A DNA stretch of 64,000 bases from Citricoccus muralis (GCF_029637705.1 NZ_CP121252.1:2914001-2978000); one strand, 5' to 3'. Shown: positions 8,653 through 17,395, counted from the stretch's first letter. Notes: a model not told the origin generated them from the letters alone. Program-made: numbers and translations.

Positions 8653-9948
8653 CTAGACGCCTTCGCGCCGCGAGGACTCCTCATCTAGGTCGTTGCGGCC
8701 CGCATCCTCATCGGATTCATCCTCGCCGTCAGAGTCCTCCTGCTCGGCTTCGTACCGGGCCATCTCCTCGTCGATGTCTTCTCGCGCGTGCTCCAGTTCT
8801 TCGGCACCCTCGCGGTCGGTCCACACCTTGACCACGCTCCAGGCCACCGCGGCCAGCGGGACCGCCAGCACCGCACCCACGATGCCGCCGAGCACGGTGC
8901 CGCCGGTTAGGGCCATCAAGATCACCAGGGCGTGCAGGTTCAGGGTCTGTGCCATCACCACCGGCTGCAGGAAGTTGCCCTCGAGCTGGTTCACCAGAAT
9001 CACCGCGCCCAGCACGATCAGCGCCACAATCGGCCCGTTGGCCACCAGGGCAATCAGCGTGGCGAGAATACCGGCGATGGTCGCACCCACCAGCGGAATG
9101 AACGACCCCAGGAAGACGACGACGCCCAACGGCAGCGCGAGCGGCACCTGCAGGATGAACAGCGCCACGGTGATGCCGATGGCGTCCACCGCCGCAATGA
9201 TGGCGGTGCCGCGGATGTATCCGCCGAAGGTGTGCAGGGCGCGGTCACCGGACATGATCCACTTGTCGCGGAAGTGCAGCGGGGTCCAGGAGACGAAGAA
9301 CGCCCAGATCCGGTCGCCGTCTTTGAGCATGAAGAACAGGATCACCAGCAGCAGCACCAGGCCCGTCACAAAGCTGCCGGCCGCGCTGATCGTATTGAGC
9401 GCGCCAGTGCCGAACTGGGAACTGGTCGCAAACGAGGTCACCGTATCAATGGCCGAGTCGATCTGTGACTGATCGATGGTGATGCCCAGATCACCCACCA
9501 GACCCTCGACCAGTTCACGCAGCTCATTGAAGCCTTCCACCGCCTGTTCCACCAGCGTGGACCATTCGCGGATCACCGAGAACACGAGCCCGGTGCCGAT
9601 ACCTCCGAGCACCAGCAGCGAGCCCAGGAACACGCTCCACGCCGCCAGCATCGGCGACATGACCTTCCGCGCCTGCATCACCAGCGGCCACAGGGCACAG
9701 GCCAGAATCAGGGCGATCAGCGTAGGGATCACGATCACCGTCAGCCGCAGGGCCGCGATCACCATCATCCCGACCACGGTGCCGATGATGAGCAGCTGCA
9801 GGGCGCGGATGCCCATGCGTCCCATGGTGTCGGTCCAGAGGCCGCTGACCGTGAAGCTGGGCCGCTCCGTCTTCGTCTCCGACGACGCGACGACGGCGCC
9901 GGTCCCCTTCACAGGGCCAGAAGATTCGGCACGACGGCGTAAAGACAT
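8653..9948 (-). CDS. AI-2E family (UPF0118/PerM) membrane transporter
   Basis: A 431-residue integral membrane protein. The hydrophobic pattern (paired N-terminal helices, a long central amphipathic stretch, then FFMLKDGDRIW and the helices ending in VNQLEGNFLQPVVM and LGGIVGAVLAVPLAA) is that of the AI-2E/PerM family, exporters of signals or ions with about eight membrane segments. The last 55 residues form a very acidic tail (Glu/Asp-rich, ending EESSRREGV) that is unusual but often seen in actinobacterial members. A good ribosome site, GAGGAG, lies four to five bases before the ATG. The substrate is unknown. Confidence 0.88.
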   Translation of the reverse strand: MSLRRRAESSGPVKGTGAVVASSETKTERPSFTVSGLWTDTMGRMGIRALQLLIIGTVVGMMVIAALRLTVIVIPTLIALILACALWPLVMQARKVMSPMLAAWSVFLGSLLVLGGIGTGLVFSVIREWSTLVEQAVEGFNELRELVEGLVGDLGITIDQSQIDSAIDTVTSFATSSQFGTGALNTISAAGSFVTGLVLLLVILFFMLKDGDRIWAFFVSWTPLHFRDKWIMSGDRALHTFGGYIRGTAIIAAVDAIGITVALFILQVPLALPLGVVVFLGSFIPLVGATIAGILATLIALVANGPIVALIVLGAVILVNQLEGNFLQPVVMAQTLNLHALVILMALTGGTVLGGIVGAVLAVPLAAVAWSVVKVWTDREGAEELEHAREDIDEEMARYEAEQEDSDGEDESDEDAGRNDLDEESSRREGV

Positions 9949-10110
9949 GAATGCTCCTCAAGACGGGAATCGGTGAGAGGTCTGCAGATCATGCTACGCC
10001 CCCACCCTTGCACCCCTCTATGACGCACCGCCCCGTGGTTTCTCACGAAGATTCGTGCCCACCGGCGCAACATCGGCACGTACATTTGTCGCGCAGGGTC
10101 ATAAATCGGG

Positions 10111-10136
10111 CGAATAGGCCCGAATTCGGGTATTCG
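10111..10136. promoter_or_regulatory. Extended inverted repeat upstream of the metN remnant
   Basis: The perfect 12-bp palindrome CCCGAATTCGGG (10119-10130) is flanked by CGAATA and TATTCG, which pair as an outer stem with a GG bulge. It lies in the 262-bp gap between the AI-2E-type gene and the metN remnant, where a methionine-responsive element would be expected. It could be a protein operator or the relic of one. I could not fit the gap to a SAM riboswitch consensus. Confidence 0.4.
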
Positions 10137-10210
10137 GGGCGCGCTGTCGCGGGGCGACCAAGCGTGACGACGGAGTTCACCAGGCCGGGGTTGGCGCCTG
10201 CTGTTGCACC

Positions 10211-10740
10211 ATGATCACACTCGAGAACCTGACGAAGGTCTACGGTGACGGCCCCGACGCCGTCACCGTCTTGGACCGGCTGAACGTGAAGGTCGCCAGC
10301 GGCGAGATCCGCGCGATCGTCGGCCCCTCCGGATCTGGGAAGACCACGTTGGCCCACTGCATCAGCCTGCTGGAGCGACCCACGTCTGGCACCATCACGG
10401 TGAACGGCGAGCAGCTCTCCGGCGGCCAGCGGTCTCGACCCGCAGACCACCCGTTCGGTGGTGGAACTGCTGCGTGAGCTGCGCGACGATCTGGGGCTGG
10501 CGATCGTCTTCGTCACTCACGAGATGGACACGGTGTTGCACGCCGCCGACAGCGCCGCGCTGCTCAACCATGGCCGCATCGCCGAACAGGGTCGGCTGGT
10601 GGACTTGCTCCGCGACCCGTCATCCACCCTCGGCCGTGCCCTCCAGCCGCACCTTCCGGCCACGTCGACGACGACGGACGAACAGGTCTGGAAGGTCATC
10701 TTCGCCGCCTCGAACGTGCGTGGCGATTGGCTGCAGCAGC
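10211..10740 (+). pseudogene. metN: Methionine ABC transporter ATPase remnant
   Basis: The reading frame starts at 10211 with MITLENLTKVYGDGPD, contains an intact Walker A (GPSGSGKTT) and ERPTSGTITVNGEQ, then jumps directly to LSGGQR. The Q-loop and about 60 residues that normally lie between are absent. Immediately afterwards the homology continues in another frame (LDPQTTRSVVELLRELRDD, then AIVFVTHEMDTVLHAADSAA with the H-loop His), so Walker B and its catalytic Glu are also missing. The trailing QVWKVIFAASN looks like the beginning of the NIL regulatory domain of MetN. The protein cannot hydrolyse ATP. At least two deletions, one of them frame-changing, are needed to explain the sequence. 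A sequencing artefact is unlikely to remove whole motifs. Confidence 0.85.
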
Positions 10741-10809
10741 TCAGCGCGCCGTCGAGCGCTCAGCAGAGGTGCAGGCCGAACAGGCGCCGCAGACAGCGTC
10801 GCTGGACGC

Positions 10810-11313
10810 GCGGTTTCCACCGGCGAGGTCGCAGCCACGGTCTACCAGCACGAGCTGTGGCTGGCCCAGGTGCTCGAAGCCAACCCGGACTTCAGCCTCG
10901 AAGCGGCTACTCCCGTGTTCCGCTGGGGCTTCGGCGTCTACTCCGAAAAGTACGGGTCCATCGAGGAGATTCCCGACGGCGCCACCATCTCGCTCTACAA
11001 CGATCCGGCGAACGAGGCTCAGGGGCTGTGGCTGCTGGAGGAGGCCGGGCTGATCGAGTTGGACGACAGCATCAACACATGGCAGGCCACCCAGGACGAT
11101 ATCGTCGCCAACCCGAAGAACCTGGAGTTCCTGCTGCTGGACTTCGCCGCGCCGACCCCGGATGAGTTTGCCGGCCAGCTCACCATCGGATCCGACTACA
11201 AGGACACCGAGAACATCCAGAACCTGGTCAAAGCATTCCAGGATCCGCGCGTCCAGGAGTTCCTCGCCGAGGATCCGGCCGTGAAGGGTCTACTACTCCC
11301 CTACGAGGACTGA
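10810..11313 (+). pseudogene. metQ: Methionine-binding lipoprotein (NlpA/MetQ) remnant
   Basis: Readable MetQ homology begins at GEVAATVYQHELWLAQVLEA and continues with FGVYSEKYGSIEEIPDGATI, YNDPANEAQGLWLLEEAGLI and, at the C-terminus, LVKAFQDPRVQEFLAED. The lipoprotein signal peptide, lipobox Cys and first third of the protein are missing. A second gap occurs after NLEFLLLDFAAPTPDE, where the family normally continues through the VDAAxxNGNYA region before the last helix. No metI permease lies between this and the metN remnant. The fragment has no start codon or ribosome site of its own. It lies in a third reading frame relative to the two metN pieces. Confidence 0.85.
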
Positions 11314-11334
11314 GGTCCTCCTACGCAGGGGCGG

Positions 11335-12234
11335 TCAAGGCGTGGGACGACCGCCGTTGACGTTGAGTGTCTCTCCGATCACGTAGCTTGATTCGGAGGA
11401 GGCGAGGAACACAAATGCTGGTGCTATTTCGGTCGGCTGTCCCGCGCGGCCCAGGGGCGTGTCATGTCCGAAAACAGGCAGCTTCTCCTTGGGTTGGCCG
11501 TCGGACACCTGGAGAACGGTCCAGATCGGTCCCGGTGCTACCGCGTTGACGCGAATGCCACGCGGAGCCAGGTGCTGCCCAAGACCCTTGGTGAAGTTGT
11601 TGATAGCACCTTTGGTCGCAGCGTAGTCGAGGAGCACAGGTGAAGGGTCGTAGGCCTGAATCGAGGTGGAGTTGATAATAGATGAACCTGGCGGAAGGTG
11701 AGGCACAGCCGCTCGCGTCACACGATAGATTCCGTGAATATTCGTTTCGAATGTTGATGACCACTGGTCATCAGAAAGGTCTTCGAAATTTTCGACGGCA
11801 ATCTGTCGGCCCGCGTTATTGACGAGAATATCCAACTGCCCCAATTCTGCAACGGCATCGTGGACAAGCTGTCGACAAAAGGACGGATCCGACAGGTCAC
11901 CGGGTAGGAGAACTGCCCTCTGACCCGCGTCACGAATGACAGCGCAGACGTGCTCAGCGTCCTCTTCCTCTGAGGGCAGATAGTTCAGCGCAACGTCCGC
12001 ACCTTCACGCGCAAAGGCGATCGCGACCGCAGCCCCAATACCGGAATCAGCGCCCGTGATCAGCGCGTGACGACCCACTAGCCTCCCCGTGCCAACATAC
12101 GATTCCTCCCCGCGGTCCGGTGTCGGCTCGAGATCGGCATCCAGCCCGGGCTCAGGCTGGTCCTGTTTAGGTGGGCTAATCTTCGGGAAGCGATGGACTG
12201 GGTCCTGGAAGGTCAATTGATTCTGCTGAGTCAT
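11335..12234 (-). CDS. SDR family oxidoreductase, general-stress type
   Basis: A 299-residue short-chain dehydrogenase. The NAD(P) site is GADSGIGAAVA (TGxxxGIG type), the structural NNAG motif is in DILVNNAGRQ, the catalytic Ser is in INSTSIQAY, and the Tyr/Lys pair is YAATKGA; the C-terminus YVIGETLNVNGGRPTP is normal. The 45-residue N-terminal extension with FPKISPPKQDQPEPG is characteristic of the group of stress-induced SDRs related to Bacillus YhdF/YhxC/GsiB-neighbour proteins. The gene uses more A/T-ending codons than its neighbours, as does the next gene, which may mark acquisition. The two genes form a minus-strand pair with ChaB upstream. Confidence 0.9.
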   Translation of the reverse strand: MTQQNQLTFQDPVHRFPKISPPKQDQPEPGLDADLEPTPDRGEESYVGTGRLVGRHALITGADSGIGAAVAIAFAREGADVALNYLPSEEEDAEHVCAVIRDAGQRAVLLPGDLSDPSFCRQLVHDAVAELGQLDILVNNAGRQIAVENFEDLSDDQWSSTFETNIHGIYRVTRAAVPHLPPGSSIINSTSIQAYDPSPVLLDYAATKGAINNFTKGLGQHLAPRGIRVNAVAPGPIWTVLQVSDGQPKEKLPVFGHDTPLGRAGQPTEIAPAFVFLASSESSYVIGETLNVNGGRPTP

Positions 12235-12291
12235 GGCGGTACTGTCCTTTCCTTACCTGCGGGATAGAGCGAGCGCTCAGAGGTCGGCACG

Positions 12292-12711
12292 TTACGATTT
12301 CTTCTTCGATTGGCGCTGGCTCTCCTTGTCGAGAGCATCAACCAGTTCGGCTTTCGTCATCGACGAGCGCCCTTTGATATCCAGCTTCTGGGCTTGTTTG
12401 TAGAGGTGGGCTTTAGACGCGCGAGCATTCACACCTCCGGCGGTCTCGCTATCCGCCGCTGACGAGCCGCTCTCGCTACGCGAGTCCGAGGGGCCCGCTT
12501 GCTTTTTCGCCTGCCAGCGGTCACCGACTTTCTCATGTGTGTGCTTCAGCGCCGCATAGGCGACTCGATGTGCTCGCTCTTCGTCGTCATACTCGTCCAT
12601 GGCGGAGTCGTAGGCTTTGGCGAAGGTGCGTTGCGCCTTCTGGCTGGATTTCTTGAGGGTCGAGGGCAGCTCGGATTTCTTGGCATGCCCAGTCGAGGTG
12701 GTTTTCGGCAT
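12292..12711 (-). CDS. ChaB-domain protein with C-terminal Rho-N (SAP-like) domain
   Basis: A 139-residue soluble protein. The first half (SELPSTLKKSSQKAQRTFAKAYDSA ... AHRVAYAALKHTHEK in pieces) matches the ChaB family, small proteins often linked to stress and cation transport regulation. The last 40 residues (KAHLYKQAQKLDIKGRSSMTK, ELVDALDKE) form a Rho termination factor N-terminal-like helical domain, likely to bind nucleic acid. The frame is open further upstream, but ATG 12711 has an AAGGAG ribosome site at a good distance. It precedes the SDR gene by 57 bases and probably shares its promoter; a strong palindrome lies 22 bases in front of the start. Confidence 0.85.
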   Translation of the reverse strand: MPKTTSTGHAKKSELPSTLKKSSQKAQRTFAKAYDSAMDEYDDEERAHRVAYAALKHTHEKVGDRWQAKKQAGPSDSRSESGSSAADSETAGGVNARASKAHLYKQAQKLDIKGRSSMTKAELVDALDKESQRQSKKKS

Positions 12712-12732
12712 GGCGCTCTCCTTCACAATGCG

Positions 12733-12754
12733 TTGTCTCGATCCCACGAGACAA
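12733..12754. promoter_or_regulatory. Inverted repeat, 8-bp arms, in front of ChaB gene
   Basis: TTGTCTCG and CGAGACAA are perfect inverted arms separated by ATCCCA. The centre lies about 32 bases upstream of the ChaB start, within the expected 5' untranslated or promoter region. It could be an operator for the stress-type operon or an mRNA hairpin in front of the ribosome site. Confidence 0.5.
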
Positions 12755-13013
12755 GCTGTCCGGATCACGCTAGGTGCGCATGACGGTGAAAACAACCTTC
12801 TGTCGCCACGAAAAACTCATAAGACTCAAGATGAGCCGCGAACTTCATGCGTTACTTGAGCGTCCTGAGTTACCATTCAATGCACTATTTTCACGAAACA
12901 CAACATCGAGTTCCCGCGCTCCGTGCGGCCCTCTTGCGGGGTCCTCGCCGCATGGAGTTCAGCAGGCGAGGGTACAACTGCCCTCGGAGAGACAAACTCC
13001 GGCTCGGGGAGGA
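12755..13013. other. AT-richer intergenic region
   Basis: About 260 bases between the ChaB palindrome and the end of rlmN. The part up to 12910 is clearly richer in A and T than the surroundings. I see no convincing gene, tRNA or repeat in it. It should contain the promoter of the ChaB-SDR pair and the 3' end signals of rlmN, but no T-tailed hairpin was found. Confidence 0.5.
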
Positions 13014-14390
13014 TCAGACCTCTTCGGCGGCGAGCTGACCGCAGGCGCCGTCGATCTCCTTGCCGCGAGTGTCGCGCAGGGTGGTAGGCACTCCGGCGTC
13101 GTTGAGTCTGCGCACGAATTCTGCGGTGACGTCCGGCTCCGAAGACGTCCAGATGGAGCCGGGCGTCGGGTTCAGCGGAATCGGGTTGACGTGCACCCAG
13201 CCGCGGCCGCGGGCGTTGAGCTTCTTCGCCAGCAGGTCGGCACGCCAGGCGTGGTCGTTCATGTCCTTGATGAGCGCGTACTCGATGGACACCCGGCGCC
13301 CGGTGGTGCGGTAGTAGTTGTACGCCGCGTCGATAGCTTCGTCTGCTTTCCAGCGGGAGTTCACCGGGATCAGCTCGTCGCGCAGTTCGTCGTCCGGGGC
13401 GTGCAGCGAGAGAGCGAACGTCACCGGGATGCCCTCATCGGCCAGCTTGTTGATGGCCGGCACCAGTCCCACCGTGGAGACGGTGATGTTGCGGGCCGAC
13501 ATGCCCAGGCCCTCGGGCGCCGGATCCACCATGCGGCGCACCGAGGAGATGACCCGCTTGTAGTTGGCCAGCGGTTCACCCATCCCCATGAACACGATGT
13601 TGGAGACACGTTCGGCCGGGGCACTCGGATCGCGGTCACCGCGGCGACCGCCCAGCTCGCCGTCGGCGATGGCCTGATTGGCGCGGACCATCTGCTCGAC
13701 GATCTCCGCTGTCGACATATTGCGGGTGAGCCCGTTCTGGCCGGTGGCGCAGAAGGGGCAGTTCATGCCGCAGCCGGCCTGCGAGGACACGCACAGGGTG
13801 ATGCGGCCGGGGTAGCGCATCAGCACGGACTCAACGAGCGCGCCGTCAAAGAGCCGCCACAGGAATTTGATGGTGTCACCGGAATCGGTGGAGAATCGGC
13901 GCACCTCGGTGAGCAGCGGCGGCAGCATCTGCTCGACCAGCTCGGCGCGACCCGACTGCGGCAGATCCGTCATCTGCTCCGGATCGGAGGTGTGGTGCAC
14001 GAAGTAGTGCGTGGAGAGCTGCTTGGCACGGAAGCCGGGCAGGCCCAGCTCTTTCACCTTCTCCTGACGTTCGGCGAGGGTGAGGTCGGCCAGGTGCGTC
14101 GGCGGCTGCTTCACGCGGGGCTGCTTGAACTGCAGCAGGGGCCGGCCCTCGGAGTTGGTGCGCTGGGTCCAGCCTTCGGCCTTGGGGCGCACCTGCGGGC
14201 GCGCGGAAGCCGCCGAGCCGGTCATGTTCCGGGATTCGGCGGGCGAACCGTAGCCGTGCTTCTTCAACCGGTCGCGGTCTTCGGCCAGTTCGGTCAGGGG
14301 GCGGGCTTCGACGTCGACGTCGTGCTCGGGGGTGTCCCGGGCGATGACCTTCGACGGAGCAGAATTCTCAGGGATGCGGTGCTCAGACAT
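13014..14390 (-). CDS. rlmN: 23S rRNA (adenine-2503-C2)-methyltransferase
   Basis: A 458-residue radical SAM enzyme that methylates A2503 of 23S rRNA (and A37 of some tRNAs). The radical SAM cluster motif is CGMNCPFC, preceded by [11 protein letters not shown]; the SAM-binding [14 protein letters not shown] and the downstream TVSTVGLVP and [10 protein letters not shown] stretches are typical. The conserved second Cys near the C-terminus appears in EIDGACGQL. About 85 residues precede the usual family start; they are polar and low in complexity, and ATG 14390 is the most upstream start. A GACAAT box lies about nine bases before it. It is a housekeeping gene transcribed away from the small gene at 14.5 kb. 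Confidence 0.95.
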   Translation of the reverse strand: MSEHRIPENSAPSKVIARDTPEHDVDVEARPLTELAEDRDRLKKHGYGSPAESRNMTGSAASARPQVRPKAEGWTQRTNSEGRPLLQFKQPRVKQPPTHLADLTLAERQEKVKELGLPGFRAKQLSTHYFVHHTSDPEQMTDLPQSGRAELVEQMLPPLLTEVRRFSTDSGDTIKFLWRLFDGALVESVLMRYPGRITLCVSSQAGCGMNCPFCATGQNGLTRNMSTAEIVEQMVRANQAIADGELGGRRGDRDPSAPAERVSNIVFMGMGEPLANYKRVISSVRRMVDPAPEGLGMSARNITVSTVGLVPAINKLADEGIPVTFALSLHAPDDELRDELIPVNSRWKADEAIDAAYNYYRTTGRRVSIEYALIKDMNDHAWRADLLAKKLNARGRGWVHVNPIPLNPTPGSIWTSSEPDVTAEFVRRLNDAGVPTTLRDTRGKEIDGACGQLAAEEV

Positions 14391-14540
14391 GGCCCCTCCA
14401 TTGTCCCACAGCCGCGCAAATTCGCCGACGGCAGGGTCAGGTATGGAGTTGTGAGCGTCAGGCGCCTACCGTGGAAGGGACAGCACTTGATGCCCGCATT
14501 GCGTCTCGCATCGGAAACGGCAACCAAAGGAGTGACTGTC

Positions 14541-14777
14541 ATGGCACCGCAGAGTTCGCCAGAAGAACCCGAAGAGACTCCCGGCCGCTTAGGCTTTTTC
14601 GCCGTGCCGGTCGAATTACTCGGCGTGGTGGCCGCGACCAGCGCCGGCGTGCTCACCGTGATGGCTCCTGATCAGTCCACCGTGCTCGGAATCATCATCC
14701 TCGTCATCGGCGCGGCGTTGCTCATCGATGTCAGCCGGCGCATTTGGCGCCTGGCCACCGGCCGCGAACACTACTGA
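14541..14777 (+). CDS. Small membrane protein, unknown function
   Basis: A 78-residue protein starting at ATG 14541 with an AAAGGAG ribosome site eight bases upstream. The first 16 residues are polar (Pro/Glu-rich); then come two hydrophobic segments, FFAVPVELLGVVAATSAGVL and TVLGIIILVIGAALLIDV, and a basic tail RRIWRLATGREHY. The same frame is open far upstream through rlmN in antisense, but that is an accident of high GC. No family is recognised. It ends 24 bases before the convergent GMC gene. Confidence 0.65.
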   Translation: MAPQSSPEEPEETPGRLGFFAVPVELLGVVAATSAGVLTVMAPDQSTVLGIIILVIGAALLIDVSRRIWRLATGREHY

Positions 14778-14800
14778 CGCCTGTAGGTGGGATGTTCGGC

Positions 14801-16303
14801 TCAGAACGGGGTGACGCCGGTCATGGCGGCGGCAGCTTTTTCGCCGATCAGCACCGAGGGGGCGTTGGTGTTGCCGGTGATCACCTGCGGCATGATCGAG
14901 GCATCGGCCACCCGCAGCCCCGCCAGCCCATGCACCCGGAAACTCTCGGGATCCACCACGGCGTCGGCGTCGCGCCCCATCCGACAGGTGCCCACCTGGT
15001 GGTGGTACGTCGTCGTGGTGTTGCGAATGTACTCGACGAGCGATTCCTCGTCGTCGCCCACCTCGGGGCCGGGGAACAGTTCGGTGGCACCCCATTCCTC
15101 GGTCAGCGGAGCCTGTGCGGCGATGGAGCGGCATTGGCGCAACGAGAACAGCATGGAGTCCAGGTCGGTACGCTCGGCGTAGGCGTTGAGATCCACGCGC
15201 ACCGGGTCCTCTGGAGCGGGCCCGGACAGCGTCAGTGAGCCGCGCGAATCCGGACGCACGATCCCGGCCAGCAGCGAGAACCCTTCCTCCGGTCCTTCCA
15301 TCAGCATGCCCGCTGTGTTGGTGTACATCGGCACCGAGAACAGGATCGGCTGGGTGTCGGGCACGGGCAGCTCGGGGTCCGATTTCGACCAGAAGTGCAC
15401 CTGCGCGGCCGCCACCTCGGGTGGCCCTTGGGGCTTTTCGGTGGTGCAGATCACGGGCACCAGCAGGTGATCATGCAGGTTCTGGCCGACTCCGGGCAGA
15501 TCGTGAGTCACCTCGACGCCGACCTCGTTCAGATGCGCACTCGGGCCAATCCCGGAGCGCAACAGGATCTCCGGGGACCCCAGCGCCCCCGCGGTGAGCA
15601 CCACCTCGTCCGCGGTGACTGTGAGGGTCTCGCCGTCGGCGTCAGTAAATTCCGCTCCGGTCACGGTGTCGCCATCGAGCAGCAGCCGCCGCGCCGTCGC
15701 ACCCGTCACCAGGGTCAGGTTCTCGTGGTCGGCCAGCGGCTTGAGATATGCACGCCAGGTGTTGAGCCGCTTCTGGTCGCGCATGGTGAGTTGCATCCAG
15801 CCCACGCCTTCGACATCGCCGGAGTTGTAGTTCGGGTTTTCGGGTACCCCCTCAGCCACCACGGCATCGTAGAGGCTTTGCTGGATCGCATGGTGCGGGT
15901 AGCCGTCCTCAGTGATGTCCAGGTGGGATTCGGCCGTCTCGAAGTAGGGCAGGACGTCGTCCCAGCCCCAACCGGTGCAGCCCTGCTCCGCCCAGGTGTC
16001 GTAGTCCCAACGGTCGCCGCGCACCCAGATGGTGGCGTTCAGCGCGTGGGATCCGCCCATCACCTTGCCGCGTGGCAGGTGGATGCTCCGGCCGTTGAGT
16101 TCGGTCTGCTCGGTGGTGAAGTAGTTCCAATCCTCGGCAGCGCCCCACAAGAAGCCCAGCCGGGAGACATCGTCGATGTCCGGGTTGGTGTCCGCGCCTC
16201 CGGCTTCCACCAGGGTGACCCGGTGTCCGGCGTCCACCAGCCGCCGCGCGAGCACGCAGCCAGCGGATCCGGCACCGATGAGCAGATAGTCCGTAGTCGA
16301 CAT
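14801..16303 (-). CDS. GMC family FAD-dependent oxidoreductase, choline dehydrogenase-like
   Basis: A 500-residue glucose-methanol-choline oxidoreductase. The N-terminal FAD fold is DYLLIGAGSAGCVLARRL; the GMC signature 1 is around LPRGKVMGGSHALNATIWVRG; signature 2 is LTAGALGSPEILLRSGIGP; the C-terminal catalytic His is in YHHQVGTCRMG and the second His/Asn position in GNTNAPSVLIGEKAA. It oxidises a primary or secondary alcohol to an aldehyde or ketone. BetA-like choline oxidation is possible, but no betaine aldehyde dehydrogenase or glycine-betaine transporter is next to it. A CAGGAG ribosome site precedes ATG 16303, and a 14-bp perfect palindrome lies 26 bases upstream. Confidence 0.9.
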   Translation of the reverse strand: MSTTDYLLIGAGSAGCVLARRLVDAGHRVTLVEAGGADTNPDIDDVSRLGFLWGAAEDWNYFTTEQTELNGRSIHLPRGKVMGGSHALNATIWVRGDRWDYDTWAEQGCTGWGWDDVLPYFETAESHLDITEDGYPHHAIQQSLYDAVVAEGVPENPNYNSGDVEGVGWMQLTMRDQKRLNTWRAYLKPLADHENLTLVTGATARRLLLDGDTVTGAEFTDADGETLTVTADEVVLTAGALGSPEILLRSGIGPSAHLNEVGVEVTHDLPGVGQNLHDHLLVPVICTTEKPQGPPEVAAAQVHFWSKSDPELPVPDTQPILFSVPMYTNTAGMLMEGPEEGFSLLAGIVRPDSRGSLTLSGPAPEDPVRVDLNAYAERTDLDSMLFSLRQCRSIAAQAPLTEEWGATELFPGPEVGDDEESLVEYIRNTTTTYHHQVGTCRMGRDADAVVDPESFRVHGLAGLRVADASIMPQVITGNTNAPSVLIGEKAAAAMTGVTPF

Positions 16304-16328
16304 GGCAGCACTCCTGTTTCCCGAGAGG

Positions 16329-16342
16329 TGACCGATCGGTCA
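16329..16342. promoter_or_regulatory. Perfect 14-bp palindrome upstream of GMC gene
   Basis: TGACCGATCGGTCA is self-complementary and of the size and spacing used by TetR-family repressors. It lies 26-39 bases before the GMC start codon on the minus strand. No TetR gene is adjacent; the regulator would be encoded elsewhere. Confidence 0.5.
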
Positions 16343-16432
16343 GTTGACGTGCCTCCACTGTAGAGTGAGCTGCCTCACAGGGACTTGGCTTTGCGCGCAG
16401 AATCCTTGATTTTCCCTCCCCCGCCCGGCACG

Positions 16433-16448
16433 ATACCCCATGGGGGTA
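16433..16448. promoter_or_regulatory. CsoR-type operator upstream of CDF exporter
   Basis: ATACCCCATGGGGGTA has the G/C-tract inverted repeat typical of CsoR/RcnR-family sites and closely matches the site in front of csoR at 25945. It ends 23 bases before the exporter start and overlaps the expected transcription start region. Confidence 0.65.
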
Positions 16449-16471
16449 CCTATGATTCAGGAGGCGAGACG

Positions 16472-17395
16472 ATGAGCCACAGCCACGGCCACGGGCACTC
16501 ACATAGCGCCGGGAGCACACGCGGCCGCCTCGCCATCGCCTTTGTCGTGACCACCGTGGTGCTGATCATCGGGGTGATCGGTGCCTGGATCACCGGTTCG
16601 CTGGCCCTGCTCGTCGATGCCGCCCACATGCTCACGGACGCCAGTGGGTTGCTCGTCGCGCTGATCGCCGCCACCCTCACCCTGCGCCCGGCCTCGGGCC
16701 AGCGCACCTGGGGCTGGCTGCGCGCCGAGGTGCTGGCCGCGGGCGCCCAGGCCACGGTGTTGCTCGGGGTCGGCGGCTTCGCCCTGGTGGAGGGTGTGCG
16801 CCGTTGGCAGGATCCGCCCGAGATCGCGGGCCCGGAGCTGCTGATTTTCGGCGCCATTGGCCTGGCCGGCAACCTGGTCTCGCTCCTGGTCTTGCTCTCC
16901 GGGCGCAACGCCTCACTGAACATGCGCGCGGCTTTTCTCGAGGTGCTCAACGATGCCCTGGGATCCGTGGCGGTGATCGTCTCCGCCGTCGTCATCACCA
17001 CCACCGACTGGATGCGGGCCGACGCCGTAGCGGGCATCGTGATCGCCCTGCTGATCATCCCGCGCGCCTTCGTCATCCTGAAAGAAGCTGGCTCCGTACT
17101 GCTGGAAACCGCGCCGAAGGGGCTCGACGTCGAGGCGGTGCGCGGGCACATGGAGCGCAAGGACGGTGTCCTCGACGTGCACGACCTGCATGCCACCCGC
17201 ATCGACACGCGCACCGTGGTGGTCACCGCCCATGTGGTGGTCGAGCCGCAGCGCTTCCACGACGGCACTGCCCCGCAGATTCTCGACGATCTGCAAGAGT
17301 GCCTCACCGAGCACTGGGGTATCCCGGTGGACCACGCCACCATTCAGCTCGAACCCCCGGAGCATCAGGGCCACGAGCCCGAACTCAATCACTGA
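16472..17395 (+). CDS. Cation diffusion facilitator (CDF) metal exporter, ZitB-like
   Basis: A 307-residue inner-membrane metal/proton antiporter with a His-rich N-terminus (HSHGHGHSHS), about six membrane helices and a C-terminal cytoplasmic domain (VHDLHATRIDTRTVVVTAHV). The first metal motif is VDAAHMLTD (HxxxD). In the fifth-helix motif the usual HxxxD reads EVLND, so Glu replaces His; this variation is seen in the sequence and may shift metal choice. ATG 16472 has an AGGAGG site seven bases upstream; the longer in-frame start is unlikely because it would run through the operator. The CsoR-type operator immediately upstream suggests control by copper or another metal through a CsoR-family repressor. 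Confidence 0.88.
   Translation: MSHSHGHGHSHSAGSTRGRLAIAFVVTTVVLIIGVIGAWITGSLALLVDAAHMLTDASGLLVALIAATLTLRPASGQRTWGWLRAEVLAAGAQATVLLGVGGFALVEGVRRWQDPPEIAGPELLIFGAIGLAGNLVSLLVLLSGRNASLNMRAAFLEVLNDALGSVAVIVSAVVITTTDWMRADAVAGIVIALLIIPRAFVILKEAGSVLLETAPKGLDVEAVRGHMERKDGVLDVHDLHATRIDTRTVVVTAHVVVEPQRFHDGTAPQILDDLQECLTEHWGIPVDHATIQLEPPEHQGHEPELNH

Noticed and set aside
9949-10210. SAM riboswitch in front of the metN remnant
   Set aside because: The gap contains a palindrome but I could not match the conserved core of SAM-I or SAM-IV riboswitches by eye. A covariance-model search would be decisive.
12774-14540. Plus-strand open frame leading into the small membrane protein
   Set aside because: It is antisense to rlmN, whose radical SAM motifs are unmistakable. 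Only the last part from ATG 14541, with its own ribosome site, looks real.
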